A stretch of 60,000 bases of DNA from Takakia lepidozioides (lineage: Eukaryota; Streptophyta; Takakiopsida; Takakiales; Takakiaceae): assembly GCA_030704615.1 (NCBI GenBank), contig CM060733.1, positions 43,402,001 through 43,462,000 on the forward strand. Direction: 5' to 3'. The translations under genes and the position numbers were made by a program. Positions 21,272-33,700 of this stretch are shown one piece after another. The notes below the pieces were generated by a model that was not told the origin of the DNA, made no database searches, and was given only the letters and a program-made list of their open reading frames with translations. Each line of letters starts with the position of its first letter. The stretch's first letter is position 1.

Positions 21272-23059
21272 GGTGGGGCTGTGGTCTTCGAGGACAATAG
21301 CTCGCTTACCACTTGCTTGCAGACCACCAGCAATCTACCCACCCCATCTGCAGACAAGAACTTTATTTGGGCACCATTTGTCCCAGTGGCCGGCACATTT
21401 CATCTCCGTATTCTCATCTGCCAGCTAGGTTACACTTTTACACTTTTTTGGCTTCATTTTTGTAAGAGCCAGACATTGCATCATTATAAAAGCTTGATTT
21501 AATGGACACTGATCGTCCAAACAAAGCAAAAGTTTCAAGTACAACTACTGCAATTGCTTCACATCTGCATATCAACTAGTTAGTTTCACTAGTATTAAAT
21601 CCACTTGACAAATCTTCTCTCACACTTCTTCCATCCTGAATTGGTGGAAAACTTTTTTAAAGGGACACAAAAAACCTTTGACATGAACCTCTTGGATCTT
21701 CAACACGCAATGCTTCTGCAGAAAATTTGTTTGGGACCTTCTCCCTCAACACTCTTTGTCCGTATTTACCATATCACATGCTTCACCCTCCACTTCTATG
21801 CCTACAACGCAGGATGAGAACCGATGACACGCCTTCTGAAACGCCCCAGCAAGCTAGGCTGGAATGAAACGGAGCGAAAAGCAAGTCTACAGGAGGCAGG
21901 GCACGGTGAGGTAGTTTCTGTCCCTTTGTGTTCCACTCAAACTGGACGCGGGGTCAATGGCCTCAAGGCTACGGCAAACAACGTCTTATGAGTTTACATT
22001 CTCTCTCACAACAAACCTCTTATGAATACATTCTTTCTTTCTCTCTCTCTATCAACTCTGTCTCTCTCCAACTGACTCCAAGAAGGCTGATAAAAATGGA
22101 CTATGCCCTCATGTGCATCTCATAGTGCCTGTTTGCGTGACATACCTAGTTCAATACCACATCTCTGTCCCTTGTTTTTCAAGCTGGCTCATTGCAGGGG
22201 TTGATGATGGAGCCCTTGTACGTACCAGCAGTTGCTCCATCGACTTGACTGCTTGCTGCATTGGCAGCCCAGACCGTGCCCTCCTTGTAAAGACGACTAG
22301 AGGTTTAGAGACTGCCAATACCTCTCCTGCTGGTCATCGCATAGAGCTAGCAAATAGCATCCACAGCTGCGAAACGAAACCCCACTCCTCATGTCCACCT
22401 CTTTCTCTACTTTGCTGTGCGCAATCTCATCTTTTGTTGAAGAAAACACCTCTACCTTGCTACTCGGAAGGTGGAAGCCCGGGATTTGGAACATTGTCCC
22501 GGGATTATCCCGGGATACAGATTAATATCCCATAGGCTTGATTATCTTCACAGGCTTCTCCGTAGGCTTGGGCAGGGCGGTAAGACTTGACCTATTGGAC
22601 CGTCCACACTATTTCATTCCAATTCCTTCGCAGCTTTTGAGATGGTGTTAGTTCCATCAACGCCCACGCCCGGTCTGTTTGTCAAGCCTCTACAAGGCCG
22701 CTGCAACCAAATCAGTTCAGAGGGTGTGCGCATGTTCGACCATTCCAACGATTTTTCTTCATTCCAAACTGTTACCGTTACTTGGTCATACCTATAGCGG
22801 GTATGAAAGTTCTCTCTACAACTTTGCTTGCGAGTTGGGGCTCCAAAAGATCACCCGGGGTTGTTCTGTCATTTTAAGGAAAAAAACGCAATTTGTCCAG
22901 GGGAAAACAAGGAAATCTAAAGGCAACAGTCATGTGGGTATCATCCCCCCCCCCCACCCCGGCTTTTGTTGGATCTCCTCTCTTCCTCCCAATGATAGGA
23001 GAACTGTCTTCCTTTTTTCATCTTCAGGGCTATCATTTCGAGAAGTACTCTCGAGCCTT
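21272..23059. other. No gene recognised; contains one LINE-end motif and CCCGGGAT repeats
   Basis: 21931-21992 carries a copy of the 60-bp terminal motif (CAAACTGG.CGCGGGGTCAATGG, GCTACGGCAAACAACG) seen beside the LINE remnants in SRFR1. CCCGGGAT occurs three times at about 22478-22516, two copies in the form TCCCGGGAT. The rest shows nothing I can name. Confidence 0.4.
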
Positions 23060-24600
23060 TTCCTTCCTGGTGATGTTTTTTAACATTAGGTCGTGGAATA
23101 TCAGGGACGCCACCACCGCTCCTAGAAGGTCTAGGATTAAACGTCGCCAAATGTTGTGGCCTGCTAATCTTTGTCTGGTGGAATAGAACTGTGGCTGATT
23201 CAAGAGGTGGCATGGCAGTCCTTGTCTCCCCGAATCTGGCCAATCACATGTCTGACGTGGATATATGGATGATTGGCAGAGCCCAATTCCGCCTTCTCTC
23301 CATTCCTAGCTTAGGATGCAAAATCGGCTTTATTAATGTTTATGCCCCAAATGCTATTGCTGATAGGATAGCCTTTTGGAAGTTTTTGCATTCCATGGTC
23401 ACGAGCCATCCCAAAATTGACCAATTGATTTTGGCAGGAGAAGCCCTCTGCCTCTCAGTTGGTTTTATTGATATTTCTATTCCAGGGGATAATGAGCTCC
23501 GTTTCTCTTGGATTAACTGTAGAGCACCTCCGGATCTGGTCATGGCTAAACTTGATCGTGTGTACTCCACTAGTGGAATCATTTCTTGGGCCCGGTCAAT
23601 CCCTCTTGGCCCGGTGCTTCTGGACTTTGATCATGCAGACCTCTTCACTGTTCTTGGCTTCTAGGTCCAAAGGGAGAAGTTACTTTAAAATTAAATCCGT
23701 CTCTGCTAAGATCTCAGTCTATGGTCAATGATTTAGCTCAGGTGTGGTCTTCATCTGGGAATCATTTTGAATCCGCCACTCTTAGATTTCTCGCTAAGTT
23801 GGAGGCTACCCGGCTCAGATCCCAGGAGCTCTCTAAGGCCTTTGCTAGTTCTCAAAAAGAAAAGAGCCTGCATCTTTGCCAACAGCTCATGGAAAACAAA
23901 GATGAAGGCCCTTGCACTCTCATAAACTATAATAGAGCCAAGTCCAACCTCTGGAGCTTCAGGCAAGAGAAAGAAAATGCTCTTTGCCTCAAGGCTGGGG
24001 TGAACCGGTCTTTAAAAGGGGAGAAAATGTCCAAGTATTTCTTTATTAAATCCAAGCAAAGGGGGATGGCCTCATCCATTGCTTCTCTTAGAAACCCTGA
24101 TGGGTCGTCATCTTCTTCCTCTCCAAAAGATATGGCTGCCATTGCTGAGCAACATTTGATCGCCTGTCTTTTCTCCAAGAGGCCCCACTCCAATGAGGAA
24201 AGGTTGGCCTCCGAGGAAATTCTTCCTTCCCTCCTATCTGATAAAGACAATGAGGATCTCTCTTCCCTGCTCTCGGGCTAAGAGCTGGCCAAGGCCTTGC
24301 ACTCACTCCAGTCTGGAAAGATGCCAGGCCTAGATGGCATGCCCATCGAATTTTTCACGGCCCTCTGGCAAACTATTGTGGGAGACTTTGTAGAGTTGGC
24401 CAAGGATATTCATTTGAAAGGAATTATGCCGTCACAATTATCCATTGGTCTTATCACTTTAATTTTTAAGAAGGGTGACAGAAGCCTGATATCCAATTAT
24501 CGGCCTATCACGCTACTTAACACCGCTTACAAAATTATCGCCAAGGCCATAAGACTGCAGCCTAATCTTTCTCATATTATTAGGCCTGAGGAAAGACCAT
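23060..24600 (+). mobile_element. LINE fragment, endonuclease to early RT, 3'-truncated
   Basis: Begins with endonuclease-like FNIRSWNIRD and GGMAVLVSPNLA, IGFINVYAPNA and LILAGE, then MAKLDRVYST. The linker (KGEKMSKYFFIKSKQRG, KDMAAIAEQHL) follows, then a stop near 24282, then LQSGKMPGLDGMPIEFF, GLITLIFKKGDRSLISNYRP and ITLLNTAYKIIAKA. It stops abruptly at about 24595, before the catalytic RT blocks. Loss of the 3' end is unusual for a LINE, which normally loses the 5' end, so a later deletion or recombination is likely. Frame breaks near 23190 and 23664. Confidence 0.75.
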
Positions 24601-25200
24601 GCAGGTCAAAAGCTTAACAGACAAACTGCCCATGCAGGCCCATGTTGGCCTGCTCTCCTCTTCCATTCCTGCTTCACAGGCCTTACATTCGTAGAGAAGA
24701 ATCGTTTGCTGGAACCGGTGCTTTGCTTAGTGCTACAGCCAGTGTTTGGGAAGGGTAGGGATCCCATGCTTTCTGCCCCGACCGAGGCAATGCTACGTCA
24801 GTGTGATTTGCCAATTGAGTTACAGTTATAGATGCCTGCATCTCACCATGTCCACAGAGACTGTTACACACTGATAGAGGTGGAAACATGGCTTTCAGAC
24901 CATCAACTTCATCATGTGGGGGGTATAACTCTATGCTCAAATTCATGCACATAGAGTCATACAAATCTTCGTACTGAGTTTCTGCCACTTTTCCCAAACT
25001 AACAGGCCTATTCAGCCATGATGTTGGAACGCAATCAGCAGATAAGCTTCCAAGCCTAAGATTTATCATGAGATAGGACCTGTTGCTCCACGATTCATTG
25101 CTGATGGTAACATTTAATGACACAGTTGCTAACAGGTTCCTAATTAAAAATAACAAGAATGATCAACATTCTGCCCAAATGTTTGAACCAGAGTTAAGTT
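24601..25200. other. 3' flank of the PPR gene
   Basis: No conserved coding sequence on either strand. On the minus strand it follows the PPR stop codon directly and should hold its 3' untranslated region. Confidence 0.4.
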
Positions 25201-27444
25201 TCACCAATAATCCCCACAAGAACATATTCCATCTTGAAAGTGGTGAAAGCACTTTGCATCCTCTACAACAAATGCTCGCCCAACAATTTTTGATATAAAC
25301 TTGATAGCCATGTGGCAATCGTCACACACCAGAAGGTTCTTGATGACACGGAGATGTGTCCCAGGGGGCGTGCTGACGAGTCCAAAAGCAATAGCCAGCT
25401 TCTCACTATGGTGGCAAAGAGAAACTTCCTCCATCTCCTCCACATCATGCGACATAATGAGCTTGTCAGGCACATACCCAGCCCTCCTCATCTGCCTAGA
25501 CAATCTCGTCAGTTCAGCATGTATTTCCCTAGTTTGAGGATGCACGTCATCCTCTACAACAAACGTATGAAGCTGGCTGTCCACCTCAATGCAGCAGCAC
25601 CCTCGCACTTCCCTGACAACTCTATCCTCAATCATTTCTCTCATCTTTGCTGTATCGCCCCACCTGCCAGCTCTAGCATACATGTCTGAGAGCACCGAAT
25701 AAGTTGAAGCATGTTGCGGACTCGACTTGAAAAGGAATTTTGCCACACGTTCTGCTGCCTCCAAGTTGCCATGATTTCTGCAGGCACCCAGCAAGGCCCC
25801 CCATGTTGAAGCAGCTGGTTCAATTGGCATGTTTGTTATTAGGTCCTCTGCCTCCTCCAATTGGCCAGCCCGTCCAAGAAGGTCCACCATGCACCCGAAA
25901 TGCTCCACTGTGCTAGTAAGGCCATGGTCTTGACTCATGCAATTAAAGTAGTGAAGGCCTTCATGCACTAGGCCTGCCCGGCTGCATGCAGAGAGAACAC
26001 ATATAAAGGTAATACCATCTGGCTTCAGGCCTTCCTCTTGCAAATGTTCAAATAGTTGGAGGGCCTCTCTGCTACACCCATGCTGACCATACCCTGCGAT
26101 CATGGCGTTCCATGAGACCAAATCTTGTTTAGACATGTTCTTGAACACCTGCCATGCATCTTGTACACTCCCACATTTGGCATACATGTTGACAAGCGTG
26201 TTCTCCAAACTGATGTCTGGTGCAATCCCAGCTTTCATGATGTCAGCATGCACCTCTTTGCCCTTTTCTAGGGCTGCCAGGTTCGCACATGCATTGAGAA
26301 TGCAAATGAATGTGACCCTGTTAACCGTCAACCCTCCCTGTGTCATTTGCTCATATATCTCGAGAGCCTCCCTACCACACTGATTCTGAGTATATCCAGC
26401 TATCATTGTGTTCCATGACACCACATTTCGTTTAGCCATATTGTCAAAAATCTGACGTGCAACATGCACACTCCCACATTTGGCATACATATTAATCAGC
26501 GCAGTCTCAAGAATGACATCTGCTGCAATTCCAACTTTCATAATGTCAGCATGGACTGCTTTGCCCTTTTCAAGGGCTGCCAGGCCGGCACATGCATTGA
26601 GAGCACAAATGAACGTGACTTTATCTGGCATCACCCCTTCTTGTACCATGTGTTCATAGGTCTCCAAAGCCTCCCTCCCCCACCCATGCTGTCCGTATGC
26701 TGCAATCATTGTGCTCCATGTGACCACATCTCGCTGAGACATATTGTCAAACACTTTATGTGCATTTGTTATGCTCCCACATTTGGCATACATATCAATG
26801 AGGGTATTCTCCAGAATGATATCAGGCACAATTCCAGCTTTGATGCTGTGAGTGTGGACTTCTATGCCATTTTCCAAGGCTGCCAGACTGGCACATGCCT
26901 TGAGAATGCAAGTGATAGTGACCCTGTTTGGCATGAACCCTTCACGTTTCATTTTGTCATAAATCTCAAAGGCCTCATTACTAAACCCACATTTTGCATA
27001 TCCTGCTATCATTATATTCCACGAAGATGTATCTCGTTCAGGCATTTTGTCAAACAGCTGGCGTGCATCCACCACACTTCCACACTTTGCATACATGTTA
27101 ACGAGGGTGTTGAGTAGAAAGATGCTTAGCTTGCATCCACTTTGAATGATGTGGGCATGCACCTGCTTTCCTGTTTCTAGGTCCTTCATTTTGACGCACC
27201 CCTCCAAGAGACAGCCATAAGTGCTGGAGTCTACCAAAATGCCACCTTGATTCAAAATGTGAAGTGCACCTCTCAGCTGTCCTGCCTTACATAGTGTCCT
27301 CACATCCCAACATGTGCCAGAAGAGTTTTTTTTCATCAACTCTCTTGATTGTCTTTCACAAGGAGTGGCCATGGTGGAGGTGCATGCCTCATTCAACCCT
27401 GTCATCCTGCATGAAGCAAGACACTTAGGTAACAACCTCAACAC
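25201..27444 (-). CDS. DYW-type pentatricopeptide repeat protein (organelle RNA editing)
   Basis: An intact, intron-free ORF of 747 residues. The N-terminus (MLRLLPKCLASCRMTG) is basic and plausible as an organelle transit peptide. From about residue 75 to 540 it is a series of P-L-S repeats with the landmarks NTLVNMYAKCGSV, WNIMIAGYAKCG, ILKACASLAALE and HGCSREALQLFEHL. The E/E+ region follows (YSVLSDMYARAGRW, MIEDRVVREVRGCCCIEVD). The last about 130 residues are a DYW deaminase domain with HSE, CDDCH and the terminal CSCGDYW, so the zinc and catalytic residues (HxE, CxxC) are present. Such proteins bind one or a few organelle transcripts and change C to U. The target cannot be read from the sequence. 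The ATG at 27444 is the only Met far enough upstream to leave a transit peptide. Confidence 0.95.
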   Translation of the reverse strand: MLRLLPKCLASCRMTGLNEACTSTMATPCERQSRELMKKNSSGTCWDVRTLCKAGQLRGALHILNQGGILVDSSTYGCLLEGCVKMKDLETGKQVHAHIIQSGCKLSIFLLNTLVNMYAKCGSVVDARQLFDKMPERDTSSWNIMIAGYAKCGFSNEAFEIYDKMKREGFMPNRVTITCILKACASLAALENGIEVHTHSIKAGIVPDIILENTLIDMYAKCGSITNAHKVFDNMSQRDVVTWSTMIAAYGQHGWGREALETYEHMVQEGVMPDKVTFICALNACAGLAALEKGKAVHADIMKVGIAADVILETALINMYAKCGSVHVARQIFDNMAKRNVVSWNTMIAGYTQNQCGREALEIYEQMTQGGLTVNRVTFICILNACANLAALEKGKEVHADIMKAGIAPDISLENTLVNMYAKCGSVQDAWQVFKNMSKQDLVSWNAMIAGYGQHGCSREALQLFEHLQEEGLKPDGITFICVLSACSRAGLVHEGLHYFNCMSQDHGLTSTVEHFGCMVDLLGRAGQLEEAEDLITNMPIEPAASTWGALLGACRNHGNLEAAERVAKFLFKSSPQHASTYSVLSDMYARAGRWGDTAKMREMIEDRVVREVRGCCCIEVDSQLHTFVVEDDVHPQTREIHAELTRLSRQMRRAGYVPDKLIMSHDVEEMEEVSLCHHSEKLAIAFGLVSTPPGTHLRVIKNLLVCDDCHMAIKFISKIVGRAFVVEDAKCFHHFQDGICSCGDYW

Positions 27445-28008
27445 TTAACCTCACACAGAACATCTCCGACATACTTCAAAGGAAGATCTCTAAGGGTCCT
27501 CACCCTTCTACACAGCATAATGTGCATGCCTGCAACAAACATATCACCTTGGACAGCGATGGCAATACCAACACTGTTTGAACAAGGGTCCCAAAATTTG
27601 GCAGGGGTTAATTCTGAAGGTCGAAAAAAGGGAGAGAAATGGAGCGGCCAATGGGGAGGGAGGCCACTGGGTGTTGGATTGGTTGATATGTATGTGTAGA
27701 GGAGAGCATACAAGTAGGATATGTGAGGCGGAGGGGCCCTCCTTCTAGAAGGCTCCACCACCGCCCTGAGAGAGTATTAAGGAGGGTAGGGCTACCTTCT
27801 ACAGATTTCTTCTTAATTGGTGGGCTCTGCATGCGGGCCCCCCTTTAAAAAAGTAAATTGGACTTGAACTAAAATGAATAGAAGTGAAGAATGATAGGCT
27901 TGTCTGCACACTATGCACCCTCCCAACTAACTTGTCTGGTCCATTACCAGAACTATCCCCTCATTCATAAACATGAGAACCCGACCTAACTAACAGAGAA
28001 TTACTAAG
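27445..28008. other. PPR upstream region
   Basis: Probably the PPR promoter and 5' leader on the minus strand. No conserved exon seen. The short ORFs here have no recognisable domain. Confidence 0.35.
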
Positions 28009-30203
28009 TCATGAGGTCCAGATCTCTTTGCCATACAGGTGGTGTACACATGGCCAATCTCGACCAGCACTCGGTGCAGACTTTCGACTAGCTGCTTCCT
28101 TCTCCATGTGATAATGTACCCATGTACGTTTCTTGTAACCATCAATCATCAGAACCTCATTGCTATCCTTGGGCTTCAAATCTGGTCCTTGGGAGTTGAT
28201 CTGCACCCACACTCCATCACTGCCTCCTTCAGCTATCCCTGCAACAACAAAACTAAATAAATCCTCCCCCGTGCGGCAAGTAGCTGAGAACCAATAATTA
28301 CAGAGGTTACACTACACTCCTGCATGACAGATCCCAGGTCCACGCTGGAGGGTTGCAAGACTAAGAATTTATGTGATGAGAAGACAGGGAGGCACAGAGA
28401 GCATATGCCCTTTCAAGTGCTGGCTAAAACATACCCTTGCAAGATTCATCCGTTGGATATGAAACCTCCCCAGGTCAGTCACACGGTTTCAAATCCACTG
28501 GGTAGGGGTGAGTAGGCCTAAGTTGTGCTACTGGTTGTGCATGGTAAATGAAACAATCCAATCACATGAGATTGAATGCCGATGTAGGGGCTAGCAGTGA
28601 CATCATAAAAACCTGTACTCATTGATTGTTCTCCGTAAATGTTCACAATGATATCCTAAAGGGTATGTCCCCACTGGTGTACATGAGAATAATCCTGAAT
28701 TGATACTATGGTGAGGACACAATTCGAAGCCAGAACTGCTGCTGTAGCACTGAATGACCATTTACCTGATAATGCCACTCACACTGCATCTACAAAGCGC
28801 AGGTAAGATCAGAAAGATGTACTCACCATTCCCAGCAAACATTGGCTATTGACACTTGTCCTTCACAGTTTTAAGGAGCATAAAAGGCAAAGAAGACAAC
28901 CTGAATGATGTGATTCCACAAAGCTTGACATGCTCACAAGCACCTGCCCCCGCATGACACAAGCCCACACATCAGCCAACCCCCCACCACTTGTCTCTCA
29001 TTGCCACTATCAAAGACGTGAAAACCTCCTCCCACAACCACCCAGCAAAGAGCAACTACCCATGATATAGTAATTCAGCAAGGGATAGGATTCAGAGAAA
29101 GCAGAATGACGGAATCAAATGCTATTCCTCCTCTGCATTCCTTAACATGTGAGGCCCAGTTCTGCATTACTTCTTGGTTAGTCATGTGAAATTTAAGGCC
29201 AAGGCCAATGGAAAGTAGCACTGGCCTCGGCACTATTTTGAGGAGTATTGTTTCCACCGTAAACATCCACAACCTGCCGCTCACTAGCCAGGATCCGGCC
29301 CCCTTTCTTCACATAGTGTCCTGCATTCTCAGCCAGAGTATCCCAGAACCTCAAATCCAACCTGTCGTCCCAAGTGGTCTTCATCAACTGGCTGTGAACA
29401 TTAAGAGCTACACTGGAAGTGCAACAATACAAAAGTAAACACAATCCCATCTTTGCTATTAGCACTCTTTAATGCACAATCACTAAACCTCGGTGTTACC
29501 TAGTACCTAAAGAAAAAAAAAAACCTTAATGCCTTACATACTAATAACGGAGAAGAATCGCTTGTATTGTAAAGAGATCATCTTCTCACTTCACTGCATG
29601 CAATAGGACCCTGTAGCTCATATCTCCGTCTCTTTATTCCACTTGAATATGCAGATAAGCTACACCCCTTCATAGATGAAAAGTAGCTTACCAGCTCGGA
29701 ACATCTTTTATGGTATCAATCTGGGGCACAGCAAGGCTGACTTTCGCCAACGTTTTTCCATTAACCAAGGGCTTGACATGGCCGACATGGCCAAGGAGGT
29801 CCATTGGGTTGGCAAAGTGCTTGCCGAACGTGCCCCCGTGCGGACATGGCCACTCAATTTTCTCCACCTCCAGGCGCCCTTCCCGCTCATGCCGCTGTTC
29901 GTAAACCCTCCCCTCCTCGAGAGGACTCCACTGCCCAGCGATTGGCTTACAACTTCTTGCAACATCTCTCACCGCAATGCGTTCTCCAAAATGCAGACGG
30001 GTGAAAAGCTGGCACCGTCTTGTGACTCCCAGCACAGGGCCAGGCTTGTGGGAGGCTTGTGAGACCACCACTGGATGCCTCGATACCGTTCCTTCAAGAA
30101 AGCCACGAACACCGTAAGGCTGTTGCGTCAGGAAGGCATGCGCCCTAAAAATGCCACGCTTACTGTATGCGAGGCGATGGCTAATCCCTCTGCAACTCTT
30201 CAA
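28009..30203 (-). CDS. OSB: Organellar single-stranded-DNA-binding protein (OSB family)
   Basis: OSB proteins bind single-stranded DNA in mitochondria or plastids and limit illegitimate recombination. Exon 1 (30203-29692) starts MKSCRGISHRLAYSKRG, a basic transit-type sequence. It then gives EVEKIEWPCP, FANPMDLLGHVGHVKPLVNG and KTLAKVSLAVPQ, the first half of an OB fold. A second exon (about 29407-29240) reads WDDRLDLRFWDTLAENAGHY and VKKGGRILASERQVVDVYGG, the second half of the OB fold. The last exon (28238-28009) reads QGPDLKPKDSNEVLMIDGYK and WVHYHMEKEA, which resembles the plant-specific PDF motif. The exon 1/2 phase does not match with the sites I chose, and the final OB strand (usually V..L.F) was not found, so at least one exon is unplaced or broken. 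The start is 338 bp from the SRFR1 start, in divergent orientation. Confidence 0.7.
28239..29239 (-). other. OSB intron
   Basis: Lies between the second and last recognised OSB exons. I see no repeat or mobile element in it. A missing small exon encoding the end of the OB fold could be here. Confidence 0.4.
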
Positions 30204-30541
30204 CCCAACTCCTGAGATTTCCTTCTCAGTATGGAAAAGAAAATTGTGGTAAGGAGGGGAGATTACCCGGCAACGAAACAGCTCCCCTCAATCTCACACA
30301 CGTCTGCCACACACCATCTCCACTGCGGCTCATCCCACACCATCGCCAGCCTCGCGAGTCCGAGACGGCCACAGAGCTCTCGTGCGCAACGGAATATATC
30401 CCTATAAGGAAGCATATACCTCTATATGCTGTATAAATTTTGGTAGGCGCAGAGATATTGGGAGCGGTCACCGGTATCTGCTCGCTTGTGGGGATTGCTG
30501 TGGTCTCGCGAGTGTTTGTTTGGGGGTGCCGGCCTCGGAGC
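30204..30541. promoter_or_regulatory. Divergent promoter between OSB and SRFR1
   Basis: 338 bp separate the two ATG codons. TATAAATT at 30432-30439 is placed about 105 nt before the SRFR1 start and fits a TATA box. The OSB side has no clear TATA. Such a short head-to-head spacing suggests shared regulation, though this is inference. Confidence 0.5.
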
Positions 30542-30669
30542 ATGGCATGTAATTCAGATGGCGACGTGCTGCGGGAAGTAGCTGAGGCCTGCAAAGTCAC
30601 GGAATGGTCGCGTGCCATCAAATTGCTTTCTTCTTTGAAGGACCTGCCTGTTTCGTCTCTCCTGCTTTG

Positions 30670-30710
<41 letters not shown>

Positions 30711-33700
30711 CAGGTGAGACATCATGAAAAACTCGGTAACTGTGCACGATTACTTTGATATTTTGTCTCTTCTTGAGCTGACTTCTCTTCTGCGCGTATA
30801 TCTCACTCATTCTTCCTACAATCTTTCTCTCTGCCAAGGATGTCATGTGGGCAGCTCCTTTGTCTGTTCGTAGCATCCTAACCTAGCTGCTGGCTTGACC
30901 TTTTGTCTGCCGGCTTCGGAGGATCGGGAAAGAGCTGCTTGTACATGGCTGACCTTCCATGAAGGCGACCCGTTCATGTTCTGATACATTGGCCGGAATT
31001 TGGGATTCTGGAAGATATGTAATACTAAGTCTCTCGCCTTTGTATGTCTGCGCAGTTAACAAAAGCCCTTATGTTCCATTAGCACGAACTCTGATATCCA
31101 CAGTTATCGACCTTAGCTACTTTCACTGCAACAACGAGTTTCGTCCAGTCATATCGTTTGTAAAGTTTTTGTGGGTTGTATGGAAATTGGTCAAATTGTT
31201 GTCAGTGGATTTCATTGTCATAAAACGATCTGCACAACCTTGGACTCTGTTCCAGTTTGACAAACCTGGAACTATCTCTGTGAGTCTGTATTCCCTACCT
31301 CTCAGTTATGGAGCTTATACTGATCAAAGGTTACGGCATCCTGTCAGACTTAGTAGTTTTGACCCAGTTGGTTCTGCCTGACATGGCATAGGGGAAGTGG
31401 TAAAATCTTGTGTCCAAATGCTGCTAACCTTGCTTGCGTACTCTAGGAACTGGTAATCTCAGGTCATACAGACCTCATCCCCGCAGTGGCCAGACTTGGG
31501 CTGGGCAGGTTCATTCTTGCTGCCATGGCCAGCCATCAGCTTCATGCATCCACACGAAAGACATGGATGAGCATGCAAGTTTTTGCATACTCTCTGTAAG
31601 AAGATGTGCAACATTGTTTTGCGATTGCTTCCAACACTGGGATGGCAGATTGTTTCAAATTCACTTGATTCAGGTCAAATTTGACAATGTCCCCAAGGGA
31701 AAAAGGGAAGACCTTGTAGGTCCTGGGAAATGTAGACATAGGAACCAATCCACACTTTCCCTCATGCTGGGACCTGCATCTCCAATTGATGCATAGATCC
31801 TCCATTTAGCTGGTGTGTCAATTTCCAAGTGGCTTGTGGTAACTGACAGGGTGGCTGTTCATGGTGGGGGGGGGGGCAACGGTGTGGGAGGATAGCAATA
31901 GAGCATGGTGCTACAGCAAGCTGGAATTGCACAAGCATGTTATCAAAGATTCGGATAAAGCTCTTGCCCTCAACCCTCATACTCTTCAGGCGTACTTGTA
32001 TAAAGGTGCGCCTCTACCCTTGCCGACTGGTTTCAATTATTGGTTCTGCTTCCCGCCTAGTTGAGAAAGCAACAACAAATAAAAAATGCCCTTATTTGGT
32101 TATATCACTTTAGGTAGTGTCATGGTAGTGTTCCACCTCATAGGGGCTGTCTTGACTGGCTGGAACCTTATTGGCTTCAACTCTCCAGCCTGTGGAAGGG
32201 TGCCTTACAGAGGTCACTAAGTAAGAAACAGAGTTCCTTTTTGCTTCAGTTTGTCCTGGACTAAGACCTAGCACGACAAGAAAAATTTCCCAAATTTCCC
32301 CATGTTGACCTGATGTTATCCCGGCAGAGAACACTTAATGTTGTACACGTGTATTTGGCAGCATCACTATGGCCCTCCAAGATTCTCCATTGCACATGAC
32401 CTTTTGATGGGTTTGCAGGATCATGCTCAAGCCATAAGAATGCTGATAACTTTCAAAGAAACCAGTGATATTCTATGAGGCTGTGGAGTGGGGGCTAGGT
32501 GCTTGGGCTGTAACATAAGGGTATAACTTGAAGGATCAGTTTTGTGCTAGTAGCCAAACACTTACATTGTGGAAGAATCCCCTGGTGTTGTCTATCCCTT
32601 TGTTGCCAGTCCAACCAGGGTAGGGGTGACAACCTAGTTTTGTCAATGACCTACTCAAGTGTTATGCTTGATGTTGTCACCATCAGGAGAGGCATTGGCT
32701 GCACTGGGGAAGCGGCAGGAGGCATGCCAAGTGTGGCAACAAGGCTACGAGGCCGCCCTCGGGCTACCAATGGAATTACCCATTATGGTGCAGCTCCACT
32801 GTCTTTTCATGCAGATGGGGAAGGGATCCCTTGACACTGGTCACTTGGACAGTGGTGATGTAGTAACAAGCAATGCTGATGGGGGAAATGTCACATTGCC
32901 ATTGGGTTCAAGACCTGTGAAACCACTGCAGCAAGAGGTGCCTGCTGCAAAAAAGACCAGCACAGCTGTTGTTACTAATCCAAGAAGAAAGAACAAAGTA
33001 TCTGGAACAACTGGACAGGTATCAGATTCCGAGGTGATTGAAAAGATTGATGGGGGCCCAAGAAACAGTCAGCCAAGCCGTGGCTTGCATTCACTCACAG
33101 TGGACATAAGGTTGTCGAAAGGCATTGGACAGGTCAGTTCCCGCTTCTCTAGTTTTCCACTGTGTTATACATTCCATGAACAATGTGGTCCCTGAAACTG
33201 TTACTTACCTTGGTTGTGGACTGTGGTTTGGCATTGCTATCTGTTGAGATTTAGATGAGCTGTAGTCATGGCTTGTAGATCATAAACATTAGTGAAGACG
33301 ACCTGAGTTAGTTCAAGTGCTGTGGTATTCTTGATTGTAATCAGAGTGCACTGTTCTCATAACTCATGGATATTTGGCTGTGGTGCAGGTTAACCGTGGC
33401 AATTACGAGGAGGCAGTTCGCATCTTTGATATGGTCACACCTCATCCTCTCCCCCTCTATGTCCCATTTTCACAACTTTGGAAAGGCACTATCAGGTCCT
33501 GGAGGCAGAGAATTGAGCGAATCCCTTTCGGAGAAAGTAAACCCCATAAAAAGTGGAAGAAGAGGTGGAACTAAAGGTCTTGAGAGTCTCTGCTGGCAGG
33601 TTAGAGTCTGACACCAAGGCCAACCTAGACAAACCCAACCAACCAGTGTGCTAGTAGAGGAACTGCATCCTACCAGTAATCAGCGAGTGTTGCACATCTA

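Noticed and set aside
22949-22959. C-run as a functional element
   Set aside because: A short homopolymer; likewise the G-run near 31865. No other support.
25301-27117. Several plus-strand ORFs across the PPR gene
   Set aside because: They are antisense shadows of an intact 747-codon gene.
30440-30541. Upstream in-frame ATG adding 34 residues to SRFR1
   Set aside because: The extra part is hydrophobic and would begin at the TATA-like element; the remembered Arabidopsis SRFR1 sequence begins close to 30542.
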